This document shows, in pieces, positions 41,371 through 52,400 of a stretch of 64,000 nucleotides of DNA; the stretch's first letter is position 1, and every line of letters begins with the position of its first letter. This DNA comes from Endozoicomonas sp. 8E. GTDB lineage: Bacteria; Pseudomonadota; Gammaproteobacteria; Pseudomonadales; Endozoicomonadaceae. Below the pieces are notes generated by a model. The model was given only the letters and a program-made list of their open reading frames with translations, was not told where the DNA came from and ran no database searches. Location: positions 2,115,697 through 2,179,696 of the forward strand of contig NZ_CP120717.1 of assembly GCF_032883915.1 (NCBI RefSeq), in the 5' to 3' direction. The position numbers and the translations under genes are program-made.

Positions 41371-44300
41371 AGCCGTGCGTTGCACATATTCATCGTCTGA
41401 ATCACCCACGCCTCGCCAGCGGTTAAATTTGTCAAGACTTCGGCCCAGGGGGCCACCCAGCCATTGAGTGAGCATTTTGTTATCGTTCATAAAGAAGTCG
41501 AAAGTGAGACTCGACGCCAGAGCGACTCCGAAGGTTTGAACATAAGTGAATCCGGATATAAGGCCATGGGCGTATGCTCCGACAGTGGCTACCGGACCCA
41601 GCACCAGACCGGCTGTGGCAGAGGCCAGCGTTTTCACTTTTTGAGGTGTCACCCGGTGCAGAAGAGGCACTTGAACCCCTTGTCCGGAACCCATGGATTT
41701 CACTATTTCAGGTACCAGACGGGAAATGCTGCGATACCTATGGGGATTGGCGTTGTATTGTCTGGCAAATAACGTGGAAACGGTTCTTAGCAGAATGACT
41801 GAAGAAGCGGCCTTGCCCAATGGCATGGTCAGCCCACCCACTTCAGAGATTTGTTCAATCCCACTGTGGTAGGCATATTGGCCGGTCCGGTCAAGATCAA
41901 CACCATAACGTTCCAGCCAGTGCTGGAAAGGAGTGAGCATTCGGTGCAGGTAATCACCCCTGCTGGTCAGGTCCAGCAGATAGAGTAACGCCATGTTTGA
42001 GAGGCTCAACTCGGTAGCCCGCCGGGCGTCATGGCTCACCAGTAGCGGTTTGTAGCTGGAGAAGTACCAGGTGACAGCCTGTACCAGAAAAGCTGAAGGT
42101 TTGATCCAGTAGTTATTTAGCTCCTGCTCAACCGCTGCGGCATGAGCCTGTAACAATGTGTCATGCATAGCCTGGATCAGTTCTGATTCAGACAGGCCGG
42201 CAGCATGGGCATAAGGTGTCAGGGTCTCCTGAACATTGGCCAGAAATACTGCCGTTCTGCGGCCATTTTCAAAGGCAATATCATCCAGAACGTAGTTGGC
42301 GATGACAGCAGCGGCATACTCTTTCATGCCGGCAACAGACTCTTTCATGCCCGCCGGGACAGTTGCGGTCAGGGTCACAGGAGTAATGGCAATCCCAATG
42401 AATTGCTCAGCAACCTCATCGGACAGCATCTGGATAAACTTCCTGAGCTCGGGCACCTTGATACCCTGCTTATAACCAAGGAAGTGTTCAAACTCAGCCA
42501 CTGTCTGATAACCATCAACACCTATGACGGCCTTTATGTAGTTTTCAAGTTCAACCCTGCTGATCAGACCTTCACGCAGCAGAGCTATTATCTTTTTCGC
42601 TGCAGATGCGGACAGACTCATTGCGGCTTCCAGAGCCTGTTTCTTGAGAGCGTTCTGGTGGATGAAGTTGTGCTCATCGGTCAAGACTTCTACCTGTCCC
42701 GACGTGTACTGGAAGGGATCACCATCATTTTCGACGGCTTTCCCGGCATCCTTCATTCTCTCAAGGTCTGCCTTCCTGACTTCAATCTCAGCTTTCAGAC
42801 GGACCTGTTCCTGAATTGGTTGCTGGATCTTGTCGCCACAGGCATCATCCCCGCCCTGTACTACCATAGCATCCAGTTTTTGATGAGCAGTCTCCAGTTC
42901 ACTTTCAGCTTCTTCCCAAGGCTGCTCTGTTGCGGTAGCTGGTGTTGCGGTAACCGGTGTTGCGGTAACCGGTGTTGGGGCAATCGATGTTGGAGCAATC
43001 GGTGTTGGAGCAATCGGTGTTGGAGCAATCGGTGTTGCGGTAGCCGATGTTGGGGCAATCAGTGTTGCGGTAGCTGATGTCGCTGCAACAGGTTGCTTGA
43101 TTTCATTAATTTTCTGGCTGATGAGTCTGGCTTGTTCTTCGGGGGATTGGGTATCATCCCAGTTATCAATACCAAGCTTTGCTGCAATTTGAGTGTTGTA
43201 ATCCTGTATGGCTGCAGCTGTTGCTTCACGAGTTTTTTTTCTCAGTACTGGAATTCGGTCGACTTCTTCCTGAAGAAAGTGTAGCCAGATGCTCCGTTTT
43301 GCCAGCTTTTTCTGATTCTCAACATTTTGTTGATGGATCTCCAGTGACAGCTGCTTGATGCGCTGCTGAAGCCCCAGGTTACGGGCTTCAAGGTCATCTT
43401 CGTTTTCTGGAACCAGATCGAGCTTACCTTCATAGAAAGCCAGTCTTTCCCGGATTTCCCCATCAGTTAGTTCTTCGTTTTCTTGCAGCCGCTGTTGCTT
43501 TGACGGGCGAATGAACCGAAGGGCAGCCAGATCCTCTTTATTGTCCCAGACAAAACTCCTCTTGCTTCCAATGGCTGACGCTTTTGCTTGTACAGCTTTT
43601 TTATCAGACTGTCCTGTTACGGCAGCCAATTGCCTGATTTCAAGAGTTTTTTGTCTAATGATGCTGGCTTGTTCTTCGAGTGGCAGTTTATCATCCCATT
43701 GATCAATACCAAGATCTATTGCCATTTGAGCGTTGCAAACTTTTAAGGCACCTGCTCTGGCATCACGAGCCAGTTTTCTCAGCTTTGGAATTTGTTCGAT
43801 TTCCTGCAGAAGTTTCTGTAACCATTTTTTCGGTTCTTCGTGCTTTTGTTGATTCTGAATATGTGTTTGAAAAAACTCAGCGGCCTGATGCATAAGGTGC
43901 AGTTGAATGACCCGGCGACGGTCTGCAGGGGTGCATCGGTTATCCGTCACCAGGCCGAGCTGACCTTCAAAGGCAGTCAGTTTTTCCAAAGCCAGTGCGT
44001 TGGGTAGTCTGGCATTTTGTTGCAGCTGGCTGTGAATGGAATGAAGGGTAGCCAGATTTTTTTTATTGACCGAAGCAATAACGCACTTGCCGCCAATGGT
44101 CGCCGGATTTGCTTTTACCGCTTCTTCATGAGACTGCCCTGTTGAGGCGTATACTCTGAAGACTTCATTAGTTCTCTCAATGATGCGTCTGGATTGCTCT
44201 TCCATTGAAAGGCTATCATCCCAGTCATTAATACCAAGCCTTGTTGCCATTGTGGCGTACTGAGCTATCAAGGCATTGTTTTTGGCACTACTGGCTTTTT

Positions 44301-46038
44301 TTTCCAGCGCTGGAATTCGATTGACTTGCTGCTGAAGTTTTTGTATCAGTTTATTCTGTCGTCCCAGCTCTTGCTGAAACTGTGTAAGTTTACCTACAGT
44401 CTGTTGCCTGAGTTGAAGCGTTCTTGCCATTTCCTTTTCACTGTTACTGTTTTTCTCCGTTGTGAGCTTTAACTGGTTTCCAGGCTGGCTGAGTTCGCTT
44501 TCTTTTGTCAGCAGCTCTTTTTGCCTGGTGTTCATCTCAATCAGCTGTTCGGGCGTGTCGCTCGTGACTTTGGAAGCAAGCTCTTCCCTGTCCCCGTTAG
44601 TATCGGCTTGCGCCAGGATGATATCACTGTCATCCGGTATCACTTCCCGCATATTCTCAATAAAGAATTGATCCGTCAGAAGGTTTCTGATTGCAGGTTT
44701 GAAGCTAAAGTGTTTTTCCAGTTGATCATGCACCCAGGTTGATGTGATAACCGAGGAAGCCACTTCGATCTGTCCTATTGTGAGTTCAAATTCATCTGCC
44801 CCATCTTTAGTTGCAATGGTCAATGCCTGATGGAGATATTCATAATGTGACAGCGCCCTCAGTTCGCCTTCGCAAGCAAGTATCATTTTTCCATCTTCGT
44901 CAGATTTGACATTGCGCTCTGCCGCTAACTCCTCCAGCAGTGCCATCTGCCTGCTTCGAATGGTGTACTGGTAGCTTTTGACCTTATCTTTTTTAATCTG
45001 TGCTGATGCTTTAGAGGGGAGACTGTAGTCAGATTCCTGCACCCACATGTCATAGAGACCTTCCACAAAAGCGACATCGGCCGAATTCTGTTTTTGACCG
45101 CGAAAAACAATAACCTCTCCGGGAGCCTCAGTCACTTTCAGCATTGGATAATCCTCAGGCAGAGGATATGGCTGTGTGTCATCCTCAACGAGTACAACAT
45201 AGCCGACAGGTTTATGGTACGACAGCAGTTTTTTGAGCGCTTTCTTTTGTATATCTTTCCCCAGAACATGGACCTGGATGTAGGCAGAAGTGGCTGCTGC
45301 TAAAAGAACCTCATCATTAACAAAGAGCGACTGCCCCAGATGCTCCAGTTCAGGGGGCTGATTGCCCGCAACAATGTGACGCATAAAGCTGCGTCCGTTC
45401 ACTTCAACTTTTCTTACTGGAATGGTGGTCAGGGCGACATAGTGATCGCTTGCACCAAGGTTTCCCGCTTTTTCATGCGCACCTTTCAGCACTCCGGCCA
45501 GCTGTGCGGGATTGGCGATTTCCGTCGATGGTTCTAATGATTCGACGTCACCTGATTGAGCACGAATGGCCTCAATTGAATTCTGGTCGGTCATTCCTTT
45601 TCTGACTTCAATGACCAGTTTCTCTTCCGCAAGGTTGTGGGTGAACTTGAAGACTCCCTCATCACCCACCTTGAGGACTTTGGTGTATTTTTGAGCAACG
45701 TTATTCTCGTCTGTTTCAAACTGATCAACACTGGAAACCCCCCCTTCGATGCCAGAAAGAACGTCTGTGAAGCCTTCGGAAGGAACCTCGTAGCCCGCTC
45801 TGACCTGAGCCTGATCAGGGTAGGTGGTTGTATAGGATTTGGGTATTGGCTGCTGATCATCACCTAAAGTTGGCTGAACTATGACCTCACTCTGGGTAAA
45901 TTCCACCTGTCCATTGCCCGAAATATCGACAGATTTTATCTGCAACCTTGAATCAGCCAGCGCCTGTGTACTGATGATGGAAGAGCTGATTGCAACGGTC
46001 ACAGCGAAGCTTAATGCGTGGGGGCGAGCATTCGTCAT
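41092..46038 (-). CDS. Gene 9: exported array protein ending in RDEL, 1,648 aa
   Basis: The signal peptide ends QALA before DSRLQ. The middle holds three successive WDD-type modules (LGINDWDDSLSMEEQ, LGIDQWDDKLPLEEQ, LGIDNWDDTQSPEEQ) separated by coiled-coil helices and TGQS linkers, then an 11-unit pentapeptide linker of A-P-T-[SP]-I type near residues 985-1,040. The C-terminal domain starts near 1,109 but has an in-frame deletion: SASAAK joins directly to KIIALLREGL, dropping the FDFDDEF block and the helix before it. The hydrophobic segment and the YGWTRHENYLQ box are intact. The tail is short and ends DKKAT-RDEL, codons CGC GAC GAA CTC TGA. Both flanking junctions are near copies of each other, as if gene 9 arose by unequal crossing-over between tandem neighbours. 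Function is unknown; a host-directed or surface role is inferred from signal peptide and tail. Confidence 0.95.
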   Translation of the reverse strand: MTNARPHALSFAVTVAISSSIISTQALADSRLQIKSVDISGNGQVEFTQSEVIVQPTLGDDQQPIPKSYTTTYPDQAQVRAGYEVPSEGFTDVLSGIEGGVSSVDQFETDENNVAQKYTKVLKVGDEGVFKFTHNLAEEKLVIEVRKGMTDQNSIEAIRAQSGDVESLEPSTEIANPAQLAGVLKGAHEKAGNLGASDHYVALTTIPVRKVEVNGRSFMRHIVAGNQPPELEHLGQSLFVNDEVLLAAATSAYIQVHVLGKDIQKKALKKLLSYHKPVGYVVLVEDDTQPYPLPEDYPMLKVTEAPGEVIVFRGQKQNSADVAFVEGLYDMWVQESDYSLPSKASAQIKKDKVKSYQYTIRSRQMALLEELAAERNVKSDEDGKMILACEGELRALSHYEYLHQALTIATKDGADEFELTIGQIEVASSVITSTWVHDQLEKHFSFKPAIRNLLTDQFFIENMREVIPDDSDIILAQADTNGDREELASKVTSDTPEQLIEMNTRQKELLTKESELSQPGNQLKLTTEKNSNSEKEMARTLQLRQQTVGKLTQFQQELGRQNKLIQKLQQQVNRIPALEKKASSAKNNALIAQYATMATRLGINDWDDSLSMEEQSRRIIERTNEVFRVYASTGQSHEEAVKANPATIGGKCVIASVNKKNLATLHSIHSQLQQNARLPNALALEKLTAFEGQLGLVTDNRCTPADRRRVIQLHLMHQAAEFFQTHIQNQQKHEEPKKWLQKLLQEIEQIPKLRKLARDARAGALKVCNAQMAIDLGIDQWDDKLPLEEQASIIRQKTLEIRQLAAVTGQSDKKAVQAKASAIGSKRSFVWDNKEDLAALRFIRPSKQQRLQENEELTDGEIRERLAFYEGKLDLVPENEDDLEARNLGLQQRIKQLSLEIHQQNVENQKKLAKRSIWLHFLQEEVDRIPVLRKKTREATAAAIQDYNTQIAAKLGIDNWDDTQSPEEQARLISQKINEIKQPVAATSATATLIAPTSATATPIAPTPIAPTPIAPTSIAPTPVTATPVTATPATATEQPWEEAESELETAHQKLDAMVVQGGDDACGDKIQQPIQEQVRLKAEIEVRKADLERMKDAGKAVENDGDPFQYTSGQVEVLTDEHNFIHQNALKKQALEAAMSLSASAAKKIIALLREGLISRVELENYIKAVIGVDGYQTVAEFEHFLGYKQGIKVPELRKFIQMLSDEVAEQFIGIAITPVTLTATVPAGMKESVAGMKEYAAAVIANYVLDDIAFENGRRTAVFLANVQETLTPYAHAAGLSESELIQAMHDTLLQAHAAAVEQELNNYWIKPSAFLVQAVTWYFSSYKPLLVSHDARRATELSLSNMALLYLLDLTSRGDYLHRMLTPFQHWLERYGVDLDRTGQYAYHSGIEQISEVGGLTMPLGKAASSVILLRTVSTLFARQYNANPHRYRSISRLVPEIVKSMGSGQGVQVPLLHRVTPQKVKTLASATAGLVLGPVATVGAYAHGLISGFTYVQTFGVALASSLTFDFFMNDNKMLTQWLGGPLGRSLDKFNRWRGVGDSDDEYVQRTAIAAPQYFSETDEEYAYRVKANNTMYGWTRHENYLQFRERRDRTMRLFGNGWEQYFRENVPKWSFSHAKSFPYFYTLGAFYEWGDKKATRDEL
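42929..43085 (-). repeat. 15-bp in-frame minisatellite in gene 9
   Basis: About 11 units related to those of gene 10, coding for a Thr/Ala/Pro/Ile/Val linker (IAPTP, IAPTS, VTATP). Units are more mixed than in gene 10. Confidence 0.9.
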
Positions 46039-46468
46039 TCTATTACCTCAGAGCAGAGTAATTTGATTACCGTGAAAAATTTCTCATCCCTGAGGGCGCA
46101 AAAAATTGTTTCAGTCGCTCATGGCTGATTTATGCTGATCTCTTTTTGATGCCTGTGAACGGGGCATCTAATGGTCTCTGATATCAGAGTTCGTCGCGGG
46201 TAGCCTTTTTGTCACCCCATTCGTAGAAGGTACCCAGAGTGTAGGAATAAGGAATACTTTTTGCGTGGGAGAACGACCATTCAGGTATATTTTCCCTGAA
46301 GTATTTCTCCCAGCCATTCTCAAATAGTCTCATGGTGCGATCCCGGCGTTCACGAAATTGCAGATAATTTTCATGTCGCGTCCAGCCATACATTGTGTTG
46401 TTGGCTTTAACGCGGTAGGCGTATTCTTCATCGGTTTCACTGAAGTATTGAGGCGCGGCAATAGCGGT
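45590..46468. repeat. Duplicated gene junction, copy at genes 9/10
   Basis: Partner of 40501-41370, about 5.09 kb away: gene 10 3' end, leader and gene 9 5' end. Most differences fall in the non-coding part. Confidence 0.85.
46039..46183 (-). promoter_or_regulatory. Leader of gene 9
   Basis: It has the same layout as the leader of gene 8, with palindrome variant TACTCTGCTCTGAGGTA at 46044-46060. The two share the rare CTCTG left arm not seen elsewhere in the array. Confidence 0.7.
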
Positions 46469-49400
46469 ACGTTTCACATATTCATCTTGCGTTTCACCCA
46501 AACCTATCCAGCGATTCATTTTGTCAAGACTTCGGCCCAGAGGTCCACCCAGCCACTGAGTGAGCATCTTGTTGTCGTTCATAAAGAAGTCGAAAGTGAG
46601 ACTCGACGCCAGGGCGACTCCGAAGGTTTGGGCATAGGTGAATCCGGATATAAGTCCATGGGCGTATGTTCCGACAGTGGCTACCGGACCCAGCACCAGA
46701 GCGGCTGTGGCAGAGGCCAGCGTTTTCACTTTTTGTGGTGTCACCCTGTGCAGAAGCGGCACCTGAACCCCTTGTCGGGAACCCATGGATTTCACTATTT
46801 CCGGCACCATACGGGAAATGCTGCGATACCTGTGCGGGTTGGCGTTGTACTGTCTGGCAAACAACATGGAACCGGTGCTTAGCAGAATGACTGAGGACGC
46901 GGCCTTGCCCAATGGCATGGCCAGACCGCCCACTTCAGAGACTTGTTCAATTCCATTGTGGTAGGCGTATTGGCCGGTTCGGTCAGGATCAACACCGTAG
47001 CGTTCCAACCAGTGCTGGAAAGGTGTAAGCATCCTGTGCAGGTAATCACCCCGGTTGGTCAGATCCAGAAGATAGAGGAATGACATGTTTGAGAGCGATA
47101 GTTCGGCAGCCTGCCTGGCGGTATGGGTTACCAGTAGCGGTTTGTAGCTGGTGTAGTACCAGGTGACAGCCTGTACCAGAAAGGCTGAAGGTTTGACCCA
47201 GTAATCATTGAGCTGCTGCTCAACCGCTGCGGCATGAGCCTGCATCAATGTGTCATGGATAGCCTGGATCAGTTCTGATTGAGACAGGCCGGCAGCATTG
47301 GCATAAGGAGTCAGGGTCTCCTGAACATTGGCCAGAAATGCTGCCGTTCTGCGGCCATTTTCAAAGGCAATATCATCCAGAACGTAGTTGGCGATGACAG
47401 CAGCGGCATACTCTTTCATGCCGTCAACAGACTCTTTCATGCCCGCCGGGCCAGTTGCGGTCACGGTCACAGGAGTAATGGCAATCCCCATGAATTGCTC
47501 AGCGCCTTCATCGGACAGCATCTGGATGACCTTCCTGAACTCGGGCACCCTGACACCCTGTTTATCACCAAGGAAGTGTTCAAACTCAGCCACTGTCTGA
47601 TAACCATCAACACCTCTGACGGCCTTTATGTAGTTTTCAAGTTCAACCTTGCTGATCAGACCTTCTCGCAGCAGAGTTATTATCTTGTTACCACTGGCAA
47701 AACGGGTAGCGAAGTATTCCAGAAAGCTTTTCAGGTCCTCTTCTTCATACTTGACGAAGTGAATGGCCATTTTGCCCATACCATTAATGACTTCGTCGTA
47801 TTGTTGAGGCCCTTTGCCCAACTCATTTCTGATCCTCTGCACCAAAACCCCGACTTCTTCCAGGACGTCCTGAGACTGATCATCTTCCAGCTCGAAAGAG
47901 GAGGGTGAGAAGTTTCTTTTCAGGTTCCTGAAGACTCTTACAATCCGGCTGGCCTGATGAAACGTCAGATCTTTTCCGACCATTGCCTGCAAGCGAATGG
48001 GGGCAAATTCATCGTCAAAATCGAAAGTCGAAAGCTGGGGGATCACCTTAGCGCTTTTCGCTGCCGATGCTGCCAGACCCATTGCGGCTTCCAGAGCCTG
48101 TTTCTTGAGAGCGTGCTGGTGGATGAAGCCGTGCATATCGGTCATTACTTTTACCTGTCCCGGCGTGTACTGGAAGGGACCGCCATCATTTTCGACGGTT
48201 TTCTCGGCAACCTTCAGGGCAGACTTCATTCTCTCAATATCTGCTTTCCTGACTTCAATCTCAGCTTCCAGACGGGCTTGTTCCTGAATCGGTTGCTGGA
48301 CCTTGCTACCACTGGCACCATCCCCGCCCGGTTGTACCATAGCATCCAGTTTTTGATGAGCAGCCTTCAGCTCACTTTCAGCTTTTTTCAAAACTGCCCT
48401 GGCTGTGGCTGCCTCACGATCAAGGACGTACCGGGGTTTGGGTCCCAAGCGAGCCATATGCCTGTCAAGCTCGTTCTCAATGATCAGGATACGTGCATTA
48501 ACGTCTGGCTGAACCTTATCGATAACTTCTTCGTCCAGCAGTTGCAGTTTTGCATTAATTAAACTGTTTTGGTCGTTTATGCTGGCATCATCGTTATAGT
48601 CTTTAATGTTGAGTTGATGTGCCATTTCATTGTTCCGGGCTCTTCTGGCTGTTTCATCTTCATAAACTTGGTTGACTTCATCCCGAAATGCCTGAATTCT
48701 GGCCATCAGAGTATCCTTCTGTTCAGACAGGCTGGCGTCGTTATCAAAGTTCATCATTAGATCACTGGCCAGTTTCGCTGTGAAAGCCTTGACTTTTTTT
48801 ATACCAACAACACAATCAAGAGGGTGGATATGCAGCTGGTCCTCTATTGCTGCAATCAAGCGTGTCAGCTGTTCTATGACCTGCTTATCACGGTACGGAT
48901 CTTCGACTTTATAAGTAAGACTCGCATCAAGCTTCTTGAGTCTGAGACCCTTCTCGTCGAGAGCTTCGCTATCTTCTTTCCAGAGGCTTTGGTCTATCCG
49001 GCCCAGTTGGTATTCTCCGGCGTAGCCAAGTATTTTAAGAACCCTGGCAAGTCTTGCTGTTCTGTCATTCTGTTCATTGAAGTTGATTCCGAATAATGCT
49101 TCTTCTACCTGTGCCAGCGGATCGGTCTGTTGCTCTCTGGCACGTTGATCCGGGTCAGAGCCTCCAACTTTATAGTGAAGATACGCAAGAAGTTTCGCGA
49201 CTTTAAGATCCCTCCCGTCCGGAGCTGTGTCTTCATCTGCCCAAAGGGTGTTATGTATCTTATCCAGCCTGTGATCTGTGAGATCATCGCCGTCAAACAT
49301 TCTTCGAACCCTGATAAGTCTTGTTGTTTTGTCATCCTCTTCATTGACTTTGATGTCGAGTATTTCTTCTATGGCTTTCAGTATTGCCAGAGCTTTTTCC

Positions 49401-52400
49401 TCTGACCGTTGTCTGGCTTTGCTGATGAATCCCCATATTTCTTCAGAAATGGCCTGACGACGAAGATACACGTCATCTTTTTCATCAGGAGCTCTCATCT
49501 GAAGAGTTTTTTCCATGTCACTCAATGTCTCACGGACTTCAGGCATAACTTCGGAGTTGCCTGTTCTGATGTAATCCACATAGGTGTCCAGAAATTTAAG
49601 CTTGTTAAGTTTGGTATATACTGCTGACTCTACGGCGGCGCGGTCTGATAGTGCGGTGTTGTCGTTCGGATCAATACCAAGAACCCCGGCCAGAGCAACT
49701 TTTCTGGTATCGGTGTAAAAATCCTCCATATCGAGTTGGATGCTCATGGTATTGAGTTGTTGACGCAGACGTTGCGCTTCAGCATTCATTGTCTCCAGTT
49801 TTTGAACCAGGCATTCTTGTTGAACGTCAATATCTGCATTGCTATCAAAATCCTCAATGCCTAAACGTACGGCAATAGTTGTATAGCGGGCTTTAATTTC
49901 AGCTTTAATTTCAGTTTCTTTTTCAGCATCTGTTGTGATGCTCCGTTGCTGAAGATATTGTTGATCGGTCTGAGTTTCCTGCTCCTTATGGTGTTGCTGA
50001 ATGGCCTGACAACAGACTTCCGGGTCCTTTTCGCTCTCCGGGACCGGACCGAGCTGATGTTCAATGGTCGCCCGTTCTGCGTTTGCAGGTTCTTCCCGAG
50101 TCTGTTCTGTTGCGGAAACGGGTGTTGCGGCAACCGATGTTGGGGCAACCGATGTCAGGGTAACCGATGTTGGAGCAATCGATGTTGCGGCAACCGATGT
50201 TGCGGCAACCGATGTTGGGGCAATCGATGTTGGGGCAATCGATGTTGGGGCAATCGATGTTGGGGCAATCGATGTTGGGGCAATCGATGTTGGGGCAATT
50301 GATGTTGGGGCAATCGATGTTGGGGCAATCGATGTTGGGGCAATCGATGTTGGGGCAATCGATGTTGGGGCAACCGGTTGCTTGATTTCACTAATTTTCT
50401 GGTTGATGAGCCTGGCTTGTTCTTCGAGGGTTTGGGTACCATCCCAGTTATCAATACCAAGCTTTGCTGCAATTTGGGTGTTGTAATCTTTTATGGCTGC
50501 AGCTGTCACTTCACGAGCTTTTTTTCTCAGTATTGGAATTCGGTCGGCTTCTTCCTGAAGAAAGTGTAACAAGCTGCTTCGTTTTGCCAGCTTTTGCTGA
50601 TTCTCAACATTTTGTTGATGGATCTCGAGTGAAAGCTGCTTGATGCGCTGCTGAAGCCACCGGTTACGGGCTTCAAGGTCATCTTCGTTTTCTGGAACCA
50701 GACCGAGCTTACCTTCGCAGAAAGCCAGTCTTTCCTGGATTTCCCCATCGCTTGGTTCTTCGTTTTGTTGCAGTCGCTGTTGCTTTGGCGGACGAATGAA
50801 CTGAAGGGTAGCAAGATCGTCTTCATTGGTCGGCGCTTTTGCTTTTACAGCTTCTTCATCTGGTTGTGTTGTTGCGGCAGCCAATTGCTTGATTTCAAGA
50901 ATTTTTTTTCTAATGATTCTGGCTTGTTCTTCCGGTGGCTGGGTAACATCCCAGTTATCAATACCAAGCTCTATTGCTATTTGAGCGTTGCGAACTTTCA
51001 GGGCACCTGCGCTGGCATCACGGGCTTGTTGTTTCAGCTCTGGAATATGTTCGATTTCCTGCAAAAGTTTCTGTAACCATTCTTTCGGTTCTTCGTGCTC
51101 TTGTTGATTCTGAATATGTGTTTGAAAAATCTTAATGGCCTGATGCTTAAGGTGCTGCTGAATGGTCCGGCGACGATCTAAAGGGTCATGTTGGCTATTT
51201 GTAATCCCGAGTTGACCTTCAAAGGTAGTCAGTGTTTCCGAATCGAGTGCGTCGGGTTGTCTAGGGGCTTGTTGCAGCTGCTGTTGAATGGACTGAAGGG
51301 TAGCCAGATTTTTTTTATTGACCGGAGCGATACCGCGCTTGCCGCCAATGGCCGCCGGTTTGGCTTTTAACGCTTCTTCATCAGGCTGTCCTGTTGCGGC
51401 GTATATTCTGAAGATTTCTTTAATTCTTTCACTGATGCGTCTGGATTGCACTTCCAGTGGAAGGGTATCAATCCAGTCATCAATACCGAGCCTTGATGCT
51501 GTTATAGAGTACTGAGCTATTATGGCATACGCTCTGATACTACTAAGTTGTTTTTCCAGTGATGGGATTCGACTGACTTGCCTCTGAAGTGTTTGTATCT
51601 GGTTTTTCTGTTGTCCCAGCTCTTGATGAAACTGTACAAGTTTATCTTCAATTTGTTGCCTGAGTTGAAGTGCTCTTAGTTGTTCCTTTTCACTGGTACT
51701 GGTTTTTTCCGTTGTGAGCTTTAACTGGTTTCTAAGCTGGGTGAGTTCGCTCTCTTTTGCCAGCAGCTCTTCTTGCCTGATTTTTATCTCAATCAGCTCT
51801 CTGGGCTTGTTGCTCACGACTTTGGAAGCAAGCTCTTCCTCGTCCCCGGGATCATCGGCCTGCACTCGGATGATATCACTGTCACCCGATATCACTTTCT
51901 GAATATTCTGAATAAAGAACTGATTAGTCAGGAGATTTCTAAGTGCCGGCTTGAAGCTGAAGTATTTTTTGAGTTGATTATGCATCCAGGTCGGCGTGAC
52001 GACCGACGAAGCGATTTCGATCTGTCCTATTGTGAGTTCAAATTCATCCGCTCCATCTAAATTTGCACTGGTTAATGCCTGATACAGATATTCATATTGT
52101 GACAGTGCTATCATCAGATCATGGTCGTATGCAAGCGTTATTTCTCCATCTTCTTCAGGTCCAGCATTGTGTTCTGCTGCTAATCCCTCCAGCAATGCCA
52201 TTTGCCTGCTTCTAATGGTGTATTGATAGCTTTTGACCTTATCTTTTTTTATCTGTGTTTTTGCATCAGAGGGGGGGCGGGTGCTGGATTCTTCCTCCCA
52301 CATGTCATGCAGACCTTCTACAAAAGCGAGATCGGTTGGATTCTGTTTTTGACTGCGGAAAACTATAATCTCTCCGGGAGCCTCAGTCACTTCCAGTTTT

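Noticed and set aside
50211-50375. G-quadruplex from the regular GGGG runs of the plus strand
   Set aside because: There is one G4 run per 15 bp, leaving 11-nt loops, longer than usual for stable quadruplexes.
49946-50486. Overlapping open frames on both strands rich in Cys-Gly-Asn-Arg, Met-Leu-Gly-Gln-Ser or Gln-His-Arg-Leu-Pro repeats
   Set aside because: They are other-frame readings of the 15-bp minisatellite, which contains no stop in most frames. Only the APTSI frame belongs to a long conserved gene.
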